Source: CAYNJF01 sp964397555 (GTDB lineage: Bacteria > Pseudomonadota > Gammaproteobacteria > Berkiellales > Berkiellaceae). From it: a stretch of DNA of 64,000 nucleotides. Position numbers and translations under genes: made by a program. The stretch's first letter is position 1; the number at the start of each line of letters is the position of its first letter. The notes under the pieces are model-generated. The model saw only the letters and a program-made list of their open reading frames with translations, was not told where the DNA came from and did not search any database. Positions 33,288 to 42,900 of the stretch are shown here, piece by piece. Location: contig CAYNJF010000006.1 in assembly GCA_964397555.1 (NCBI GenBank), forward strand, positions 14,279 through 78,278. Direction: 5' to 3'.

Positions 33288-34454
33288 TTAGTCCCTTCGC
33301 AGTCGCTCCGAAACAGCTATCGGAGTTGGGTATCGGTTTAGGATCCAATAAGAGGACACCATAAACGTGACGATGGTGGCAAGCTGAACCGTTAAAGAGC
33401 ACTCAACGCTAATTAAGTGCAAAGAGACCGCTTTATAAACCAGCAAGAGAGAAAACTCACTAATTTGACCAATACGCACGCCAGTTTCAAAACTTTTGTG
33501 ACGGTATTCCGTAAACGAGTCAATCAGCCATTTAAATACCACAGGCTTCAATAATAACATGATTGCGGCCAGAGCGACTGCTGGCAATATCACAGGTTGT
33601 ATGGCGTTGAGTTCTAGCGATGCGCCAAGCGCGAAAAAGAATAGGATCAAGAAGAAATCACGAAGTGGCTTAAGGCTTTCAGCGATGAATCGTGAGACCG
33701 GACTTGCGGCCAAAGAGATCCCCGCAATGAAAGCGCCAATTTCAAAGGAGACTTTAAGGTAATCAGCTAATTGACCAATGGCAAGGCACCAGCCAATGGC
33801 CACCAAGAAAAGATATTCGTGAATTTTGTTGAATTTTTTCAGCACAGGCATCAACGCATACTTTTCAAATAAGAAGGAGAAAATGATTAAGCCTGGTAAG
33901 GCTAAAAGCACTCGGGCGACCTCCATGGCGGATAAGCCATCGCCAGTCCCTGCCCCCTCAATCAGCAATAAGGCGAAAATGGCAATGATGTCTTGTAACA
34001 GTAAAATGCTGATCACAAGCTCCCCCATCCTTTGATGGTGGAGAACCGTGGTCGGTAAAAGTTTGAGACCAATGATGGTGCTTGAGAACATCATGCATGT
34101 ACCAAGAATCAGCATCTCCGTAAGGTTCATGGCCATAAAATACGCAAAAGCAAAGCCGACAACGCCGAAGATGAGGCATGAAACCAAGGTCAGCAAAGTG
34201 GTCTCACGTAAAGAGCGAATCAAGCTCTGGGGCTCAAGGCTAAGACCTAGCAAGAAGAGTAAAAAGATAATGCCAATATCACCAATTTGAGTGATGATTT
34301 CATAATTATCAATCCACCCTAGACCAGGTCCTGCAATCGCGCCTAGAAGAATGTAGGCTATCAGCAAGGATTGTCGAGTATAGAGGGCAAGGGTAGCTAA
34401 GACCGCAGCACCAGAAAAGATAATAAAAACGGAGAATAAAAACGTGTTGTGCAT
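33288..34454 (-). CDS. CPA2-family cation:proton antiporter (KefB/KefC-like membrane domain)
   Basis: This 388-residue protein has 12-13 hydrophobic segments of the CPA2 fold. GDIGIIFLLFLLGLSLEPQ and the MFSSTIIGLKLLP and LLLQDIIAIFALLL stretches mark the family; QD in the fifth/sixth helix region is the usual ion-binding aspartate. It lacks the cytoplasmic RCK/TrkA-N domain of KefB and KefC, so it is a simple Na+ or K+/H+ antiporter or ungated channel-like carrier. Ion specificity cannot be read from the sequence. It heads a two-gene unit with the chalcone-isomerase-like gene. The divergent neighbour is the WD40 lipoprotein. Confidence 0.88.
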   Translation of the reverse strand: MHNTFLFSVFIIFSGAAVLATLALYTRQSLLIAYILLGAIAGPGLGWIDNYEIITQIGDIGIIFLLFLLGLSLEPQSLIRSLRETTLLTLVSCLIFGVVGFAFAYFMAMNLTEMLILGTCMMFSSTIIGLKLLPTTVLHHQRMGELVISILLLQDIIAIFALLLIEGAGTGDGLSAMEVARVLLALPGLIIFSFLFEKYALMPVLKKFNKIHEYLFLVAIGWCLAIGQLADYLKVSFEIGAFIAGISLAASPVSRFIAESLKPLRDFFLILFFFALGASLELNAIQPVILPAVALAAIMLLLKPVVFKWLIDSFTEYRHKSFETGVRIGQISEFSLLLVYKAVSLHLISVECSLTVQLATIVTFMVSSYWILNRYPTPIAVSERLRRD

Positions 34455-34549
34455 AGCTGGCCTTACGGTTAGTTTGAGGCTCGCCTCAATGGAGAGTTTT
34501 GCGTTACATTAAAAGGTATTCTCCTAGGCCACATACAAATACGCAACTT

Positions 34550-35557
34550 ATGCAAGATCATCTACGCAAGTTAGTTACTATTATAATGCTATCTGTTTTT
34601 CTTTTTGGGTGTGATCAGCGTGTTGAGCCTGATAAGACCCAAGTATATTCCGGCTTAGGAGTCACTGACTCCGTTTATTCGAGTGATTTGAAGCATGCTC
34701 TTGTCTCCACCATCGATTTAGGCGTTCAATACTGGGATCTTGAGGCACGAAAAGTCTTATTTAGTTTTACGCATGGTGATTCCGATGGTAAAGAAGTTAA
34801 ATTGGTGGCTTTGGCTGACAACAACCCGGTTGCGTTAACGGCTGATGAAGAGTCTGTGGTCATCTGGGATACCACCAATGGGGAAGCGCTTCGCTACTGG
34901 GCGTTGAGTGCCTCGCCCAACGACATCGTTCTTTCGGCATCCGGAGGCTACATGGCTGCAGCTCTTGCCAACCAGGTGGTTACCCTACTCGATCTCAGCA
35001 ATGGCGATGTTGTTCAAGATTTTACCAACGATGCCGCCTTTACTACGGTGGCTCTGTCTAAAGATAATCGATACATTGCCATGGGTGATGAGAAAGGGCG
35101 CGTTCGCGTTTGGGATTTAGCGCTTGGTAAACTCACAGGGGAGTATGCGCATGAGAAAAGAATCACCCGATTGGCGTTTAGCCCGGATTCGAAGCGCTTG
35201 CTTAGTGCGTCAAAACATCACGACATTTTGCTGCATGATCCAAGCTCAGGTAAGCAATTAGCAAAGCTTGACACGGGAAATCGCTGGTTTCAGTTTGGAG
35301 GCTTGGCACCAGCATTAACGGCGGTGACGTTTTCCAAAAATTCTGATCGGATCATCACAGGTCACCCCGCCCAGCTCGTTCAAATTTTTGATGGACAAGG
35401 CAAGCGACTTCATCGATTTTACTTACCTAAAAAATCCGCGTTTAAACCAAGTGCTGCGCTTATCTTAGATGTAAAGCTTTCTGCGGATCAAACCCATCTT
35501 TGGACGCAGTCAACCAACGGTTTAGGCCATGAAATCAACTTGGTGCATGATGAGTGA
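34550..35557 (+). CDS. WD40-repeat lipoprotein
   Basis: This protein of about 335 residues has a lipoprotein signal: hydrophobic TIIMLSVFLFG and a lipobox cysteine at C21 (LFGC), so it should be lipid-anchored in the envelope. The mature part is a beta-propeller of WD40-like repeats, with units ending in YWDL, VIWDT, LLDLS, RVWDL, LLHDP and QIFDG. The start is uncertain: a TTG at 34499 has GGAG close by, while the ATG at 34550 gives a normal signal length and is used here. Its stop overlaps the start of the TPR-methyltransferase gene by a few bases. WD40 propellers are scaffolds; the partner is unknown but the adjacent gene is a candidate. Confidence 0.83.
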   Translation: MQDHLRKLVTIIMLSVFLFGCDQRVEPDKTQVYSGLGVTDSVYSSDLKHALVSTIDLGVQYWDLEARKVLFSFTHGDSDGKEVKLVALADNNPVALTADEESVVIWDTTNGEALRYWALSASPNDIVLSASGGYMAAALANQVVTLLDLSNGDVVQDFTNDAAFTTVALSKDNRYIAMGDEKGRVRVWDLALGKLTGEYAHEKRITRLAFSPDSKRLLSASKHHDILLHDPSSGKQLAKLDTGNRWFQFGGLAPALTAVTFSKNSDRIITGHPAQLVQIFDGQGKRLHRFYLPKKSAFKPSAALILDVKLSADQTHLWTQSTNGLGHEINLVHDE

Positions 35558-37043
35558 ACGATTAGAAAAAGCCCTTAAACTTCAACAAGAAGATAAGCTC
35601 GATGAAGCTCAAGTGATTTTTGAGGCTTGCCTGGAAGACAACCCCAATGATCATGATGCCCTTCATGGCTTAGGGTTGTTGTTTGCTCAACAAAAGGATT
35701 TTGCCAAAGCGGTTGACTGGCTGCAAAAAGCCGTTGAAGTGGCCCCTCACGTACCAGGATTTCATAATAACCTGGCCAATGCGCTTAAGGCTTGCCATCG
35801 CATCAATGAGGCGATGACTCACTATCGTCATGCCCTGCGATTGAAGTCCCCCTACCCACAGGCTCACAATAATCTTGCCAAACTTTTAATGATGCAGGGT
35901 CAAAATCAAGAAGCGATTGAGCATTTGAAAAAAGCCATTCGTGAGGACGCTCATTACTTGGATGCCCATTACAATCTGGCAAACCTCTACGCCAGTGAAG
36001 GTCAGCTGATGTCGGCCAAGCCTCATTATGAGAAAGTCCTCGATCTATACCCTGAACACCTGGGCGCCATGCATAACCTAGGCATTAGTTTTACCGCTTT
36101 AAAAGACTTTGCTCGAGCCAAACCTTTATTAGAGAAAGCAGTCCAAAGAGAGCCCCATAATCTTGATGCCCTCTTTCACTTAGGAATCATCTATGCTTCG
36201 GAGCAAAACATCGATGAAGCCATGCATTATTACGAAAAAACACTTCAATTAGATCCAAACCATCATAACGCGACTCATAACATAGCGACTCTTTATTTGC
36301 ATCAAAAGCAAAAAGACAAAGCTCTGATCTTTTATGAAAAGGCGCTTGAGCTTAATCCTGATAATCGAACCGCCAAACACATGATTCAAGCGTTATCAGG
36401 AAAAGCCAATTTAGAGGGCGCGCCTGAAGAGTACGTGCGGGCCTTGTTCGATCAATACGCCTACAGCTACAACCAACACATGGGCCAAACACTGGAGTAT
36501 CAAGTGCCCTCCTTGCTACGACAAGCCTTTGCCCCCACAGCCCAAGAGCTCAACACCGTCATCAAAGTGTTAGATTTAGGATGTGGGACGGGCTTGATTG
36601 CTCCTCACTTTCGAGACATTGCCGATACCATCACAGGCGTTGATCTGTCTTCAAACATGATTGAAGTCGCTCATGCGCAAGGCGGTTACGATAAGTTGAT
36701 TGTCAGCGACATCAAGACCTACCTTACCACCACAAAACTTTCCTACGATTTAATCATCTGCGCCGATGTCCTAGTGTACTTTGGCGAGCTTAAGACTTTA
36801 TTTGAGGCCATCAAAGAGCGACTAACCCCTAAAGGGATGGTCGTGTTCTCGATTGAAAATACCGATACGACCAATGAGTTTGAGCTGTCAGAGACAGGAC
36901 GTTACCGACACCACCCAGAATCGGTTAAGGCCATGATTGAAGCGCTTGGATTTGAATCATTGTTCGATCAAACCTGCCCGATTCGAAAACAAGAAGACGT
37001 CGACGTCTTAGGGACTTTGATGGGGTTTCGCTTAAACGATTGA
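35550..37043 (+). CDS. TPR-repeat protein with C-terminal SAM-dependent methyltransferase
   Basis: This protein of 497 residues begins with about eight tetratricopeptide repeats (to residue 280), recognisable from periodic A-x-x-HYxxALxLxP units such as LDLYPEHLGAMHNLG and LQLDPNHHNATHNI. The C-terminal part (about 300-490) is a class I methyltransferase: motif I VLDLGCGTGLIAPHF, acidic GVDLSSNMIEVA, motif IV LIICADVLVYFG. No signal peptide is present, so it acts in the cytoplasm. TPR plus methyltransferase resembles proteins that bind and methylate a protein partner. Its start overlaps the stop of the WD40 lipoprotein gene, although that product is exported. ATG at 35547 is an equal alternative start. 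Confidence 0.9.
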   Translation: MSERLEKALKLQQEDKLDEAQVIFEACLEDNPNDHDALHGLGLLFAQQKDFAKAVDWLQKAVEVAPHVPGFHNNLANALKACHRINEAMTHYRHALRLKSPYPQAHNNLAKLLMMQGQNQEAIEHLKKAIREDAHYLDAHYNLANLYASEGQLMSAKPHYEKVLDLYPEHLGAMHNLGISFTALKDFARAKPLLEKAVQREPHNLDALFHLGIIYASEQNIDEAMHYYEKTLQLDPNHHNATHNIATLYLHQKQKDKALIFYEKALELNPDNRTAKHMIQALSGKANLEGAPEEYVRALFDQYAYSYNQHMGQTLEYQVPSLLRQAFAPTAQELNTVIKVLDLGCGTGLIAPHFRDIADTITGVDLSSNMIEVAHAQGGYDKLIVSDIKTYLTTTKLSYDLIICADVLVYFGELKTLFEAIKERLTPKGMVVFSIENTDTTNEFELSETGRYRHHPESVKAMIEALGFESLFDQTCPIRKQEDVDVLGTLMGFRLND

Positions 37044-37147
37044 AAGCGATGACCTACCATGGGCTGCGTCGCCAAGCTCAGTCACAGCGGTTCAGCCCAT
37101 GGGTGGCCTGTGCTATATTGTTGAGTATATCTTGAGGAGGGCCACAC

Positions 37148-37735
37148 ATGTTAGATAGTCTTGGGATAATACACATTATTATCATCGCTTTAAGTCTTGT
37201 GGTATTTGTCTATGCCGTTGTGCTTTACAACACCCTAGTCTCGGTTAAAAACCAGACAAAAAAAGCCTGGTCCAACATTGATGTTCTCCTTAAGCAACGT
37301 CATGAAGAATTACCCAAATTAGTCGCCACCTGTAAAAAGTACATGGAGTATGAGCAAAGCTTACTCGAACGAATCACCCAAATCCGCTCCGCGGTTGAAA
37401 CCATGCGCCAACAAGGCGACGTTCAAGGGATTGGACAATCAGAGACCGATTTGCGCGGCATGCTAGGCAAACTGTTTGCCTTGGCGGAAAATTACCCTGA
37501 TTTAAAAGCTGACTCGGTTTTTTTGAACTTACAGGCCCGTATCTCATCGCTTGAGAACGCGATTGCCGATCGACGAGAGCTTTACAACGAGAGTGCGACC
37601 ATCAACAACATCCGCATCGAACAATTTCCCGATGTCATTGTGGCCAAAATAGGTAACTTCCATGCGTTTGATTTGCTCGAATTTACCGAAGAAGAAATTG
37701 GGCCTGTCGATGTGAATGCTCTTTTTGATGCCTAA
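37148..37735 (+). CDS. LemA family protein
   Basis: This 195-residue protein has an N-terminal membrane helix (IIHIIIIALSLVVFVYAVVLY) followed by the LemA helical domain: NQTKKAWSNIDVLLKQRHEELPKLVATCKKY matches the family's hallmark, with ENYPDLKAD and DRRELYNESATINNIRIEQFPDVIVA as the later conserved parts. GAGGAGGG sits seven bases before the ATG. LemA proteins are coiled-coil membrane proteins of uncertain role. It is followed five bases later by a GIDE-domain protein, a pairing seen repeatedly in bacteria, so the two probably act together at the membrane. A truncated lemA remnant exists at 27537. Confidence 0.92.
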   Translation: MLDSLGIIHIIIIALSLVVFVYAVVLYNTLVSVKNQTKKAWSNIDVLLKQRHEELPKLVATCKKYMEYEQSLLERITQIRSAVETMRQQGDVQGIGQSETDLRGMLGKLFALAENYPDLKADSVFLNLQARISSLENAIADRRELYNESATINNIRIEQFPDVIVAKIGNFHAFDLLEFTEEEIGPVDVNALFDA

Positions 37736-37740
37736 CGCTT

Positions 37741-38670
37741 ATGATTGAAATCCAATGGGAGATGCTGTGCGCTCTCCCCCGCCCCTACTTTTTAATCCTC
37801 AACCTTGGCCTGTTCGCTTTTGCTGGTTTTTTCTTCTATCGTTGGTATCGCTCTTTACTTCGCTCTCGCTCTGTCTCCAATACCCCATTATCAAAAATAC
37901 GCTCAGCGCATCAAGGCTATGCTGAGTTGGAAGGGGTTTTGGAGCCAAACCAAGATGGCGCCATCCGCGCTAGACTTTCTGGGCGCCCCTGCGTTTGGTA
38001 TCAATATCGCATCCAACACCGTAATCGAAAAGGCGCCTGGGAGACCATTGAAACCGGCTCAAGCACAAATGCCTTCGCCATCAATGATGGCACTGGAGTG
38101 TGTTATGTGCTTCATGAAGGACAACCCATTCACCCACCGATTCCGAATCAATGGCGAGGTCGCTCAAGACAAAGCTCAGGTATTCCTGATGGTCTTTTTG
38201 CTCGACTGTTTGGTACCTTTGGGCGTTATCAATTTACCGAGTGGCGATTAGAGCCAGGTGATCCCATCTATGCGCTCGGCAATTTTTTGACCATCCGAGA
38301 CGATGATCGCCATCATGGCACACAGACTCAATACCTCAAACAAGCCGTCAGCGCCTGGGATCAAAAAAGAACTCACTACTTAGACGCCTTCAAAGCCATC
38401 CCCCTTTTTCGCGCATCAAACCGCGATGATAAGTTGATGAACCATCAAGCCCAAAACGAAGTGCTGCGTCAACTTAAAGCACAACAAGTCAAAACCATCA
38501 ACGTACTCTCTTGTGTCAACCTCGATTCAAGACAGCCCTTTATCCTTGCGACAAAAAGTCAGCGCAAAATCATCCGGGGGTTTCAATGGGACAGCTTGAT
38601 ATGGCTTGTCGGCTATGTCATGAGCTTTTCAGTGGCGATGTTTATGTTGACGTATACCGCGGCCTGCTAA
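37741..38670 (+). CDS. GIDE-domain (MUL1-like) membrane protein
   Basis: This 309-residue protein has a membrane helix near residues 17-33 and another at the C-terminus (SLIWLVGYVMSFSVAMFML). The region between (about 50-270) matches the GIDE domain of eukaryotic MUL1/MAPL ubiquitin ligases: YAELEGVLEP, RLSGRPCVWYQYRIQHR, TEWRLEPGDPIYALGNF. It lacks a RING finger, so no ligase activity is implied. Bacterial GIDE proteins commonly neighbour LemA. The orientation suggests a large domain facing one side of the inner membrane between two anchors. It is co-transcribed with the LemA gene. Confidence 0.88.
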   Translation: MIEIQWEMLCALPRPYFLILNLGLFAFAGFFFYRWYRSLLRSRSVSNTPLSKIRSAHQGYAELEGVLEPNQDGAIRARLSGRPCVWYQYRIQHRNRKGAWETIETGSSTNAFAINDGTGVCYVLHEGQPIHPPIPNQWRGRSRQSSGIPDGLFARLFGTFGRYQFTEWRLEPGDPIYALGNFLTIRDDDRHHGTQTQYLKQAVSAWDQKRTHYLDAFKAIPLFRASNRDDKLMNHQAQNEVLRQLKAQQVKTINVLSCVNLDSRQPFILATKSQRKIIRGFQWDSLIWLVGYVMSFSVAMFMLTYTAAC

Positions 38671-38687
38671 ACGGTTGGCGTAGCGTA

Positions 38688-39041
38688 TTAAGCTATCTTT
38701 CGACAAATCTTTCGACAATGATGTTTGTCACGGGTGATGGTTGGCCCACGTTTCAAGACCAACTCAAGTTTTTCTAAAGCTTTGACGTACCCCACTTGGC
38801 TCGAAAATTTCGCTTTCTCTAGCTCAATCTTGCGGATCAAAGGGGCATAATGTTGTTGAGGTTGCTCAAGGAAAAGTTCTAAGGCATCCACGATGTTGGA
38901 CCAGCCGTTTATTTGGTTCATACGAGCGCGACGGAACACGCTGAACCGGCGGGGTTGCCGATTGGAAAGATAAGCGACGATTTGCTCTAATGCGAGATCT
39001 AAATCGTCATCACCGATGTAGTCGACGCCGCGCAGTGCCAT
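38688..39041 (-). CDS. Small protein of unknown function
   Basis: I do not recognise this 117-residue protein. The ATG at 39041 has AGAGGTG about ten bases upstream. It is highly charged and helical, with an acidic start (YIGDDDLDLALEQIV) and a basic centre and tail. The C-terminus carries a CRKI duplication (CRKICRKIA) encoded by an exact 12-base tandem repeat, ATCTTTCGACAA, at 38695-38718. There is no signal peptide. It is convergent with the GIDE gene and has no partner on its own strand. The repeat at its very end suggests recent slippage that may have lengthened the tail. Confidence 0.6.
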   Translation of the reverse strand: MALRGVDYIGDDDLDLALEQIVAYLSNRQPRRFSVFRRARMNQINGWSNIVDALELFLEQPQQHYAPLIRKIELEKAKFSSQVGYVKALEKLELVLKRGPTITRDKHHCRKICRKIA

Positions 39042-39249
39042 AATACTACACCTCTTTAAGTCACCACCTAGTACCAATGTACCATGGTTTTTTAGTTAAT
39101 TGACACATTTATTTCATTGAATCTGCACGCAAACCAGGTCTTTTACCTTACTTTTTGACGATTTTAGGGTGTTTTATGATAATGTTGAACAGAAGGACTT
39201 GCACGCATGCGTTTTGCATTGCAAATTAGAATGTTGAAAGGAATCATTC

Positions 39250-39924
39250 ATGCTAAAAACCTTATCTCGTATTGCTTTGATCATGGCGATGTCATGGCAG
39301 GCCAATGCCATCATTATCGTGGACGATGGGCCCAACAGCACGGAAAACATCGGTGGATTTGAGGCGCAGGCAACTTGGGATGGCAAAGACTTTACCATTG
39401 CTCTGACCAACACTTCAGATCCAAGCAATGGGGGTTACATCACCGGCTTTTTGCTTAACTTACCTACGGATACCACGTTTGATACCGTGAGTAACGATAC
39501 CAAGCTGCAATTTTTAGATCCTGATTTAGGCCCCTACTCTGGCGCCCCTTACTACGACTTTGATTACGGCTTTGCCTTAAAAGGGAACTTTCTTGGCGGC
39601 GGTAAGCCTTCCAAAGGGATCGGAGTTGGAGAGACCGGCACTTTTGTCTTATCCGATTGGACTGATTTCCCAAGTGACTTAGATACGGCCGACTCGTATG
39701 CGGTCGAGCATTATCTGCTTGATAATGCGACCACCTCTCGACTGGGCGATGCGCACTTTTTGGTGCGATTTCGAGGCTTTGATGATGGCGGTTCTGACAA
39801 GATGCCTGGCATGTTCGAATTTGAGCCACCTCCTCCCACCGTAACCATTCCTATTTCATCCACCTTGTGGCTGATGTTTTCCGGACTTGTAGCGCTTAAG
39901 ATAAGTAGAAGAAAAAAGTCATAA
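39250..39924 (+). CDS. Exported protein with PEP-CTERM-like sorting tail
   Basis: This 224-residue protein has a signal peptide (LIMAMSWQANA, cut before III) and a beta-rich mature part with aspartate- and glycine-rich sequence. The last 30 residues form a tripartite tail: a proline-rich start (EPPPPTVTIPIS), a hydrophobic helix (STLWLMFSGLVALKI) and a basic end (SRRKKS). This matches the layout of PEP-CTERM/VPLPA-type signals handled by exosortases, although the PEP core is replaced by IPIS. AAAGGAA precedes the start and a strong terminator follows. No exosortase or exopolysaccharide genes are present in the window. If no exosortase exists in the genome, the tail may be a plain membrane anchor. 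Confidence 0.75.
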   Translation: MLKTLSRIALIMAMSWQANAIIIVDDGPNSTENIGGFEAQATWDGKDFTIALTNTSDPSNGGYITGFLLNLPTDTTFDTVSNDTKLQFLDPDLGPYSGAPYYDFDYGFALKGNFLGGGKPSKGIGVGETGTFVLSDWTDFPSDLDTADSYAVEHYLLDNATTSRLGDAHFLVRFRGFDDGGSDKMPGMFEFEPPPPTVTIPISSTLWLMFSGLVALKISRRKKS

Positions 39925-39949
39925 AAAAGGGGCCTTATGGCCCCTTTTT
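39924..39949 (+). terminator. Rho-independent terminator after the PEP-CTERM-like gene
   Basis: AAAAGGGGCC and GGCCCCTTTT pair around a TTAT loop with flanking A- and T-runs. It may also serve the convergent putA gene, which ends at 39960. Confidence 0.88.
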
Positions 39950-39959
39950 CTCGTGCACC

Positions 39960-42900
39960 TTACGCTTCGCCCAACGCCATCAGCGAGGCATTGCCTCCTG
40001 CGGCGGTGGTATTGATGGAAATGACTCTTTCTGTGGCTAGGCGAGTCAGATAGTGTGGGCCACCGGCTTTAGGGCCCGTTCCAGATAAACCTTCTCCGCC
40101 AAAGGGTTGCACACCAACCACGGCGCCAATCATATTACGATTTACGTATATGTTGCCCACGTGAGCCCGCTCAACGATATGAGCCACCGTTTCATCAATC
40201 CGCGAATGAATGCCTAACGTAAGGCCATATTGGGTGTTGTTGATGTCCTCAATCACTTGATCTAACTCACTGGCTTTAAATCGAATCACATGGAGCACGG
40301 GTCCAAAGTTTTCCTGACTGAGCTCAGAAATGGATTTGATTTCATACGCGCAAGGCGCCACAAACGTACCGGATGCGGTGGTCTCATCAAGCTCGGCTTG
40401 ACACAACAAGGTCGCATGCTCCTTCAACCATTGAATATGTTCACACAACTCTTTTTGCGCATGCTTATCAATGACAGGCCCCACATCCGTAGCCAAATCA
40501 ACAGGGTTGCCAACTTTGAGTTCAGCGACAGCGCCTTTGAGCATCGTCGTGACTCGGTCGAAAACATCCTCTTGGACATAAAGCACTCGAAGCGATGAGC
40601 AGCGCTGCCCGGCGCTTTTAAAGCTTGAGGTAATTACGTCGGTGATCACTTGCTCGGTCAATGCCGTTGAGTCGACGATCATGGCATTTTGACCGCCTGT
40701 TTCGGCGATAAATGGAATGATTTCTCCTTGGCGGTTGGCCAATTTGATGTGGATCCCTTGCGCCGTTTGCGTTGAGCCTGTGAACAATAGGCCTTTGATG
40801 CGGGTGTCTTCGACTAAATGATTACCCACCAAAGAGCCGCGCCCAGGAAGCAATTGAATCAAATCATGCTCTATCCCAGCTTCATGGATGGCCTCAATCA
40901 CCGCTTGTGCAATCAGCGGCGTTTGAGAGGCTGGTTTGGCAATCACTGCATTACCGGCGGCAAAGGCGGCACTGACTTGACCTAAGAAAATCGCCATGGG
41001 GAAATTCCAAGGGGAGATGCAAGCCATCACGCCTTTACCCCACAAGGAAAGCTCGTTGAATTCACCCGTAGGACCTTTCAGAGTTTTTGGTTTAAATTGC
41101 GATAGAGTCTGAGCGCTGTAGTATCGGCAAAAATCAACCGCCTCACGAACCTCGGCCAACGCATCGTCCACTGTTTTCCCCGCTTCGAGCATCAAAATTG
41201 CCATGAACTTAGCCATGTTGGCTTCAAGATGGTCGGCCAGCTTGACTAGACGTTCGGCACGAACTTTATAGCTTGGCATATGATGCACAAAGGCATATTG
41301 AGCTTTCTCAATCGCTCTAGAGACAACGGCTTCGCTGGCCAAGTGCACTTTACCAAGCGCGTTATCGGCATCAAAGGGGGAGCTAATGGCCTGGGCTTCA
41401 CAGGCATCCGTTGGTCCCATGGCGCACGGTTTGGCAACCAAGTCCCCAACCTTGACTTGATTCATGGCTTGAATAAGGGCACTTACTTCGATTGGGTTGT
41501 TAATGTCGATCCCTTTGGAATTCGTGCGATCTGGATAGATGCTGTCTGGCAGAGGAATATTGGGGTGGGGTGTGTTGTCGTAACTTTCCATTAAAGCGAC
41601 CGGATCAGCCACCAAGTCTTTCACGTCCAAGTCGGCATTGACGATGCGATTGACAAAGGAAGTATTGGCGCCGTTTTCAAGAAGACGGCGAACCAAATAC
41701 GCCAATAAGTGCTCATGCGTGCCTACTGGGGCGTAGATACGACACGGAACTTTCTTATCTTCAACGAGGCGATCGTACAAAGGTCCGCCCATCCCGTGCA
41801 AACACTGAAACTCATACGCACTGATTTTTTCTTGTGAGGCCATTTTCATGACCGCAGCGACTGTGTGTGCGTTGTGAGTCGCAAACTGAGGATAAAGTCT
41901 ATCGGAGACTTTCAACAAAGCTCGAGCGCACGCCAGGTAATTGACATCCGTGGCCGCTTTGCGAGTAAAGACTGGGTAACCGCTTAAGCCTTGTTCTTGG
42001 GCTAGTTTAATTTCAGTATCCCAATAAGCCCCCTTGACCAACCGAACCATCAATTTAATGTCATGGCGCTCGCACAGATCGTTTAGCCAGGCTATCAAGC
42101 TTAACGCACGTTTTTGATACGCTTGAACGGCAATGCCAAGCCCATCCCACCCTTGGACATCTGGATGAGCGGCCACTTTTGCAAACACTTCCATCAACAA
42201 TCCAGAGGTGTGGGCCTCTTCTGAGTCAAACGTTAAATTGATGTTGGCTTCTTTTGCCTTTATCACTAACGTCATCACTCGAGGGAGCATCTGTTCGAGA
42301 ACACGCTCTTTTTTCAAATACTCGTAACGTGGATGCAAAGCAGACAACTTAATGGAGATCCCTGGACCATCGATTGGATTATCGATGCTGTTTTGCTTGG
42401 CCACCGTCTCAATCGCGGTTTGGTAGGCTTCAAAATACGTATCGGCGTCGTCTTGCGTAAAAGCAGCTTCACCAAGCATGTCATACGAATAACGATACCC
42501 CATGCGCTCTTGGTCTTTGGCTCTTTTTAGCGCCTCTTTTATGCTTCGTCCCATGACAAACTGCTTGGACAGGATTTTCATGGCATGCGAGACGGCTTGG
42601 CGAACGAGAGGTTCGCCCCCTTTTGAGGCTAACTTTTGAAGGCCCGACTGCAAGCTTTTTTTCGACTCAAAGCGAGACTCTAGCGATTTGTGCTCTCCCA
42701 TGACCTTGCCGGTGAGCATCAACGCCCAAGTAGCGGCATTGACAAACAATGAGTGCGACTTTCCTAGATGAGACTCCCAGTCGCCTTGAGTCAATTTGTC
42801 TTTGATCAGTTTGTCGACGGTTTTACTGTCTGGAACACGAAGCAAGGCTTCAGCCATGCACATTAAGGCAATGCCTTCTTCAGAGGATAAATCGTATTGA

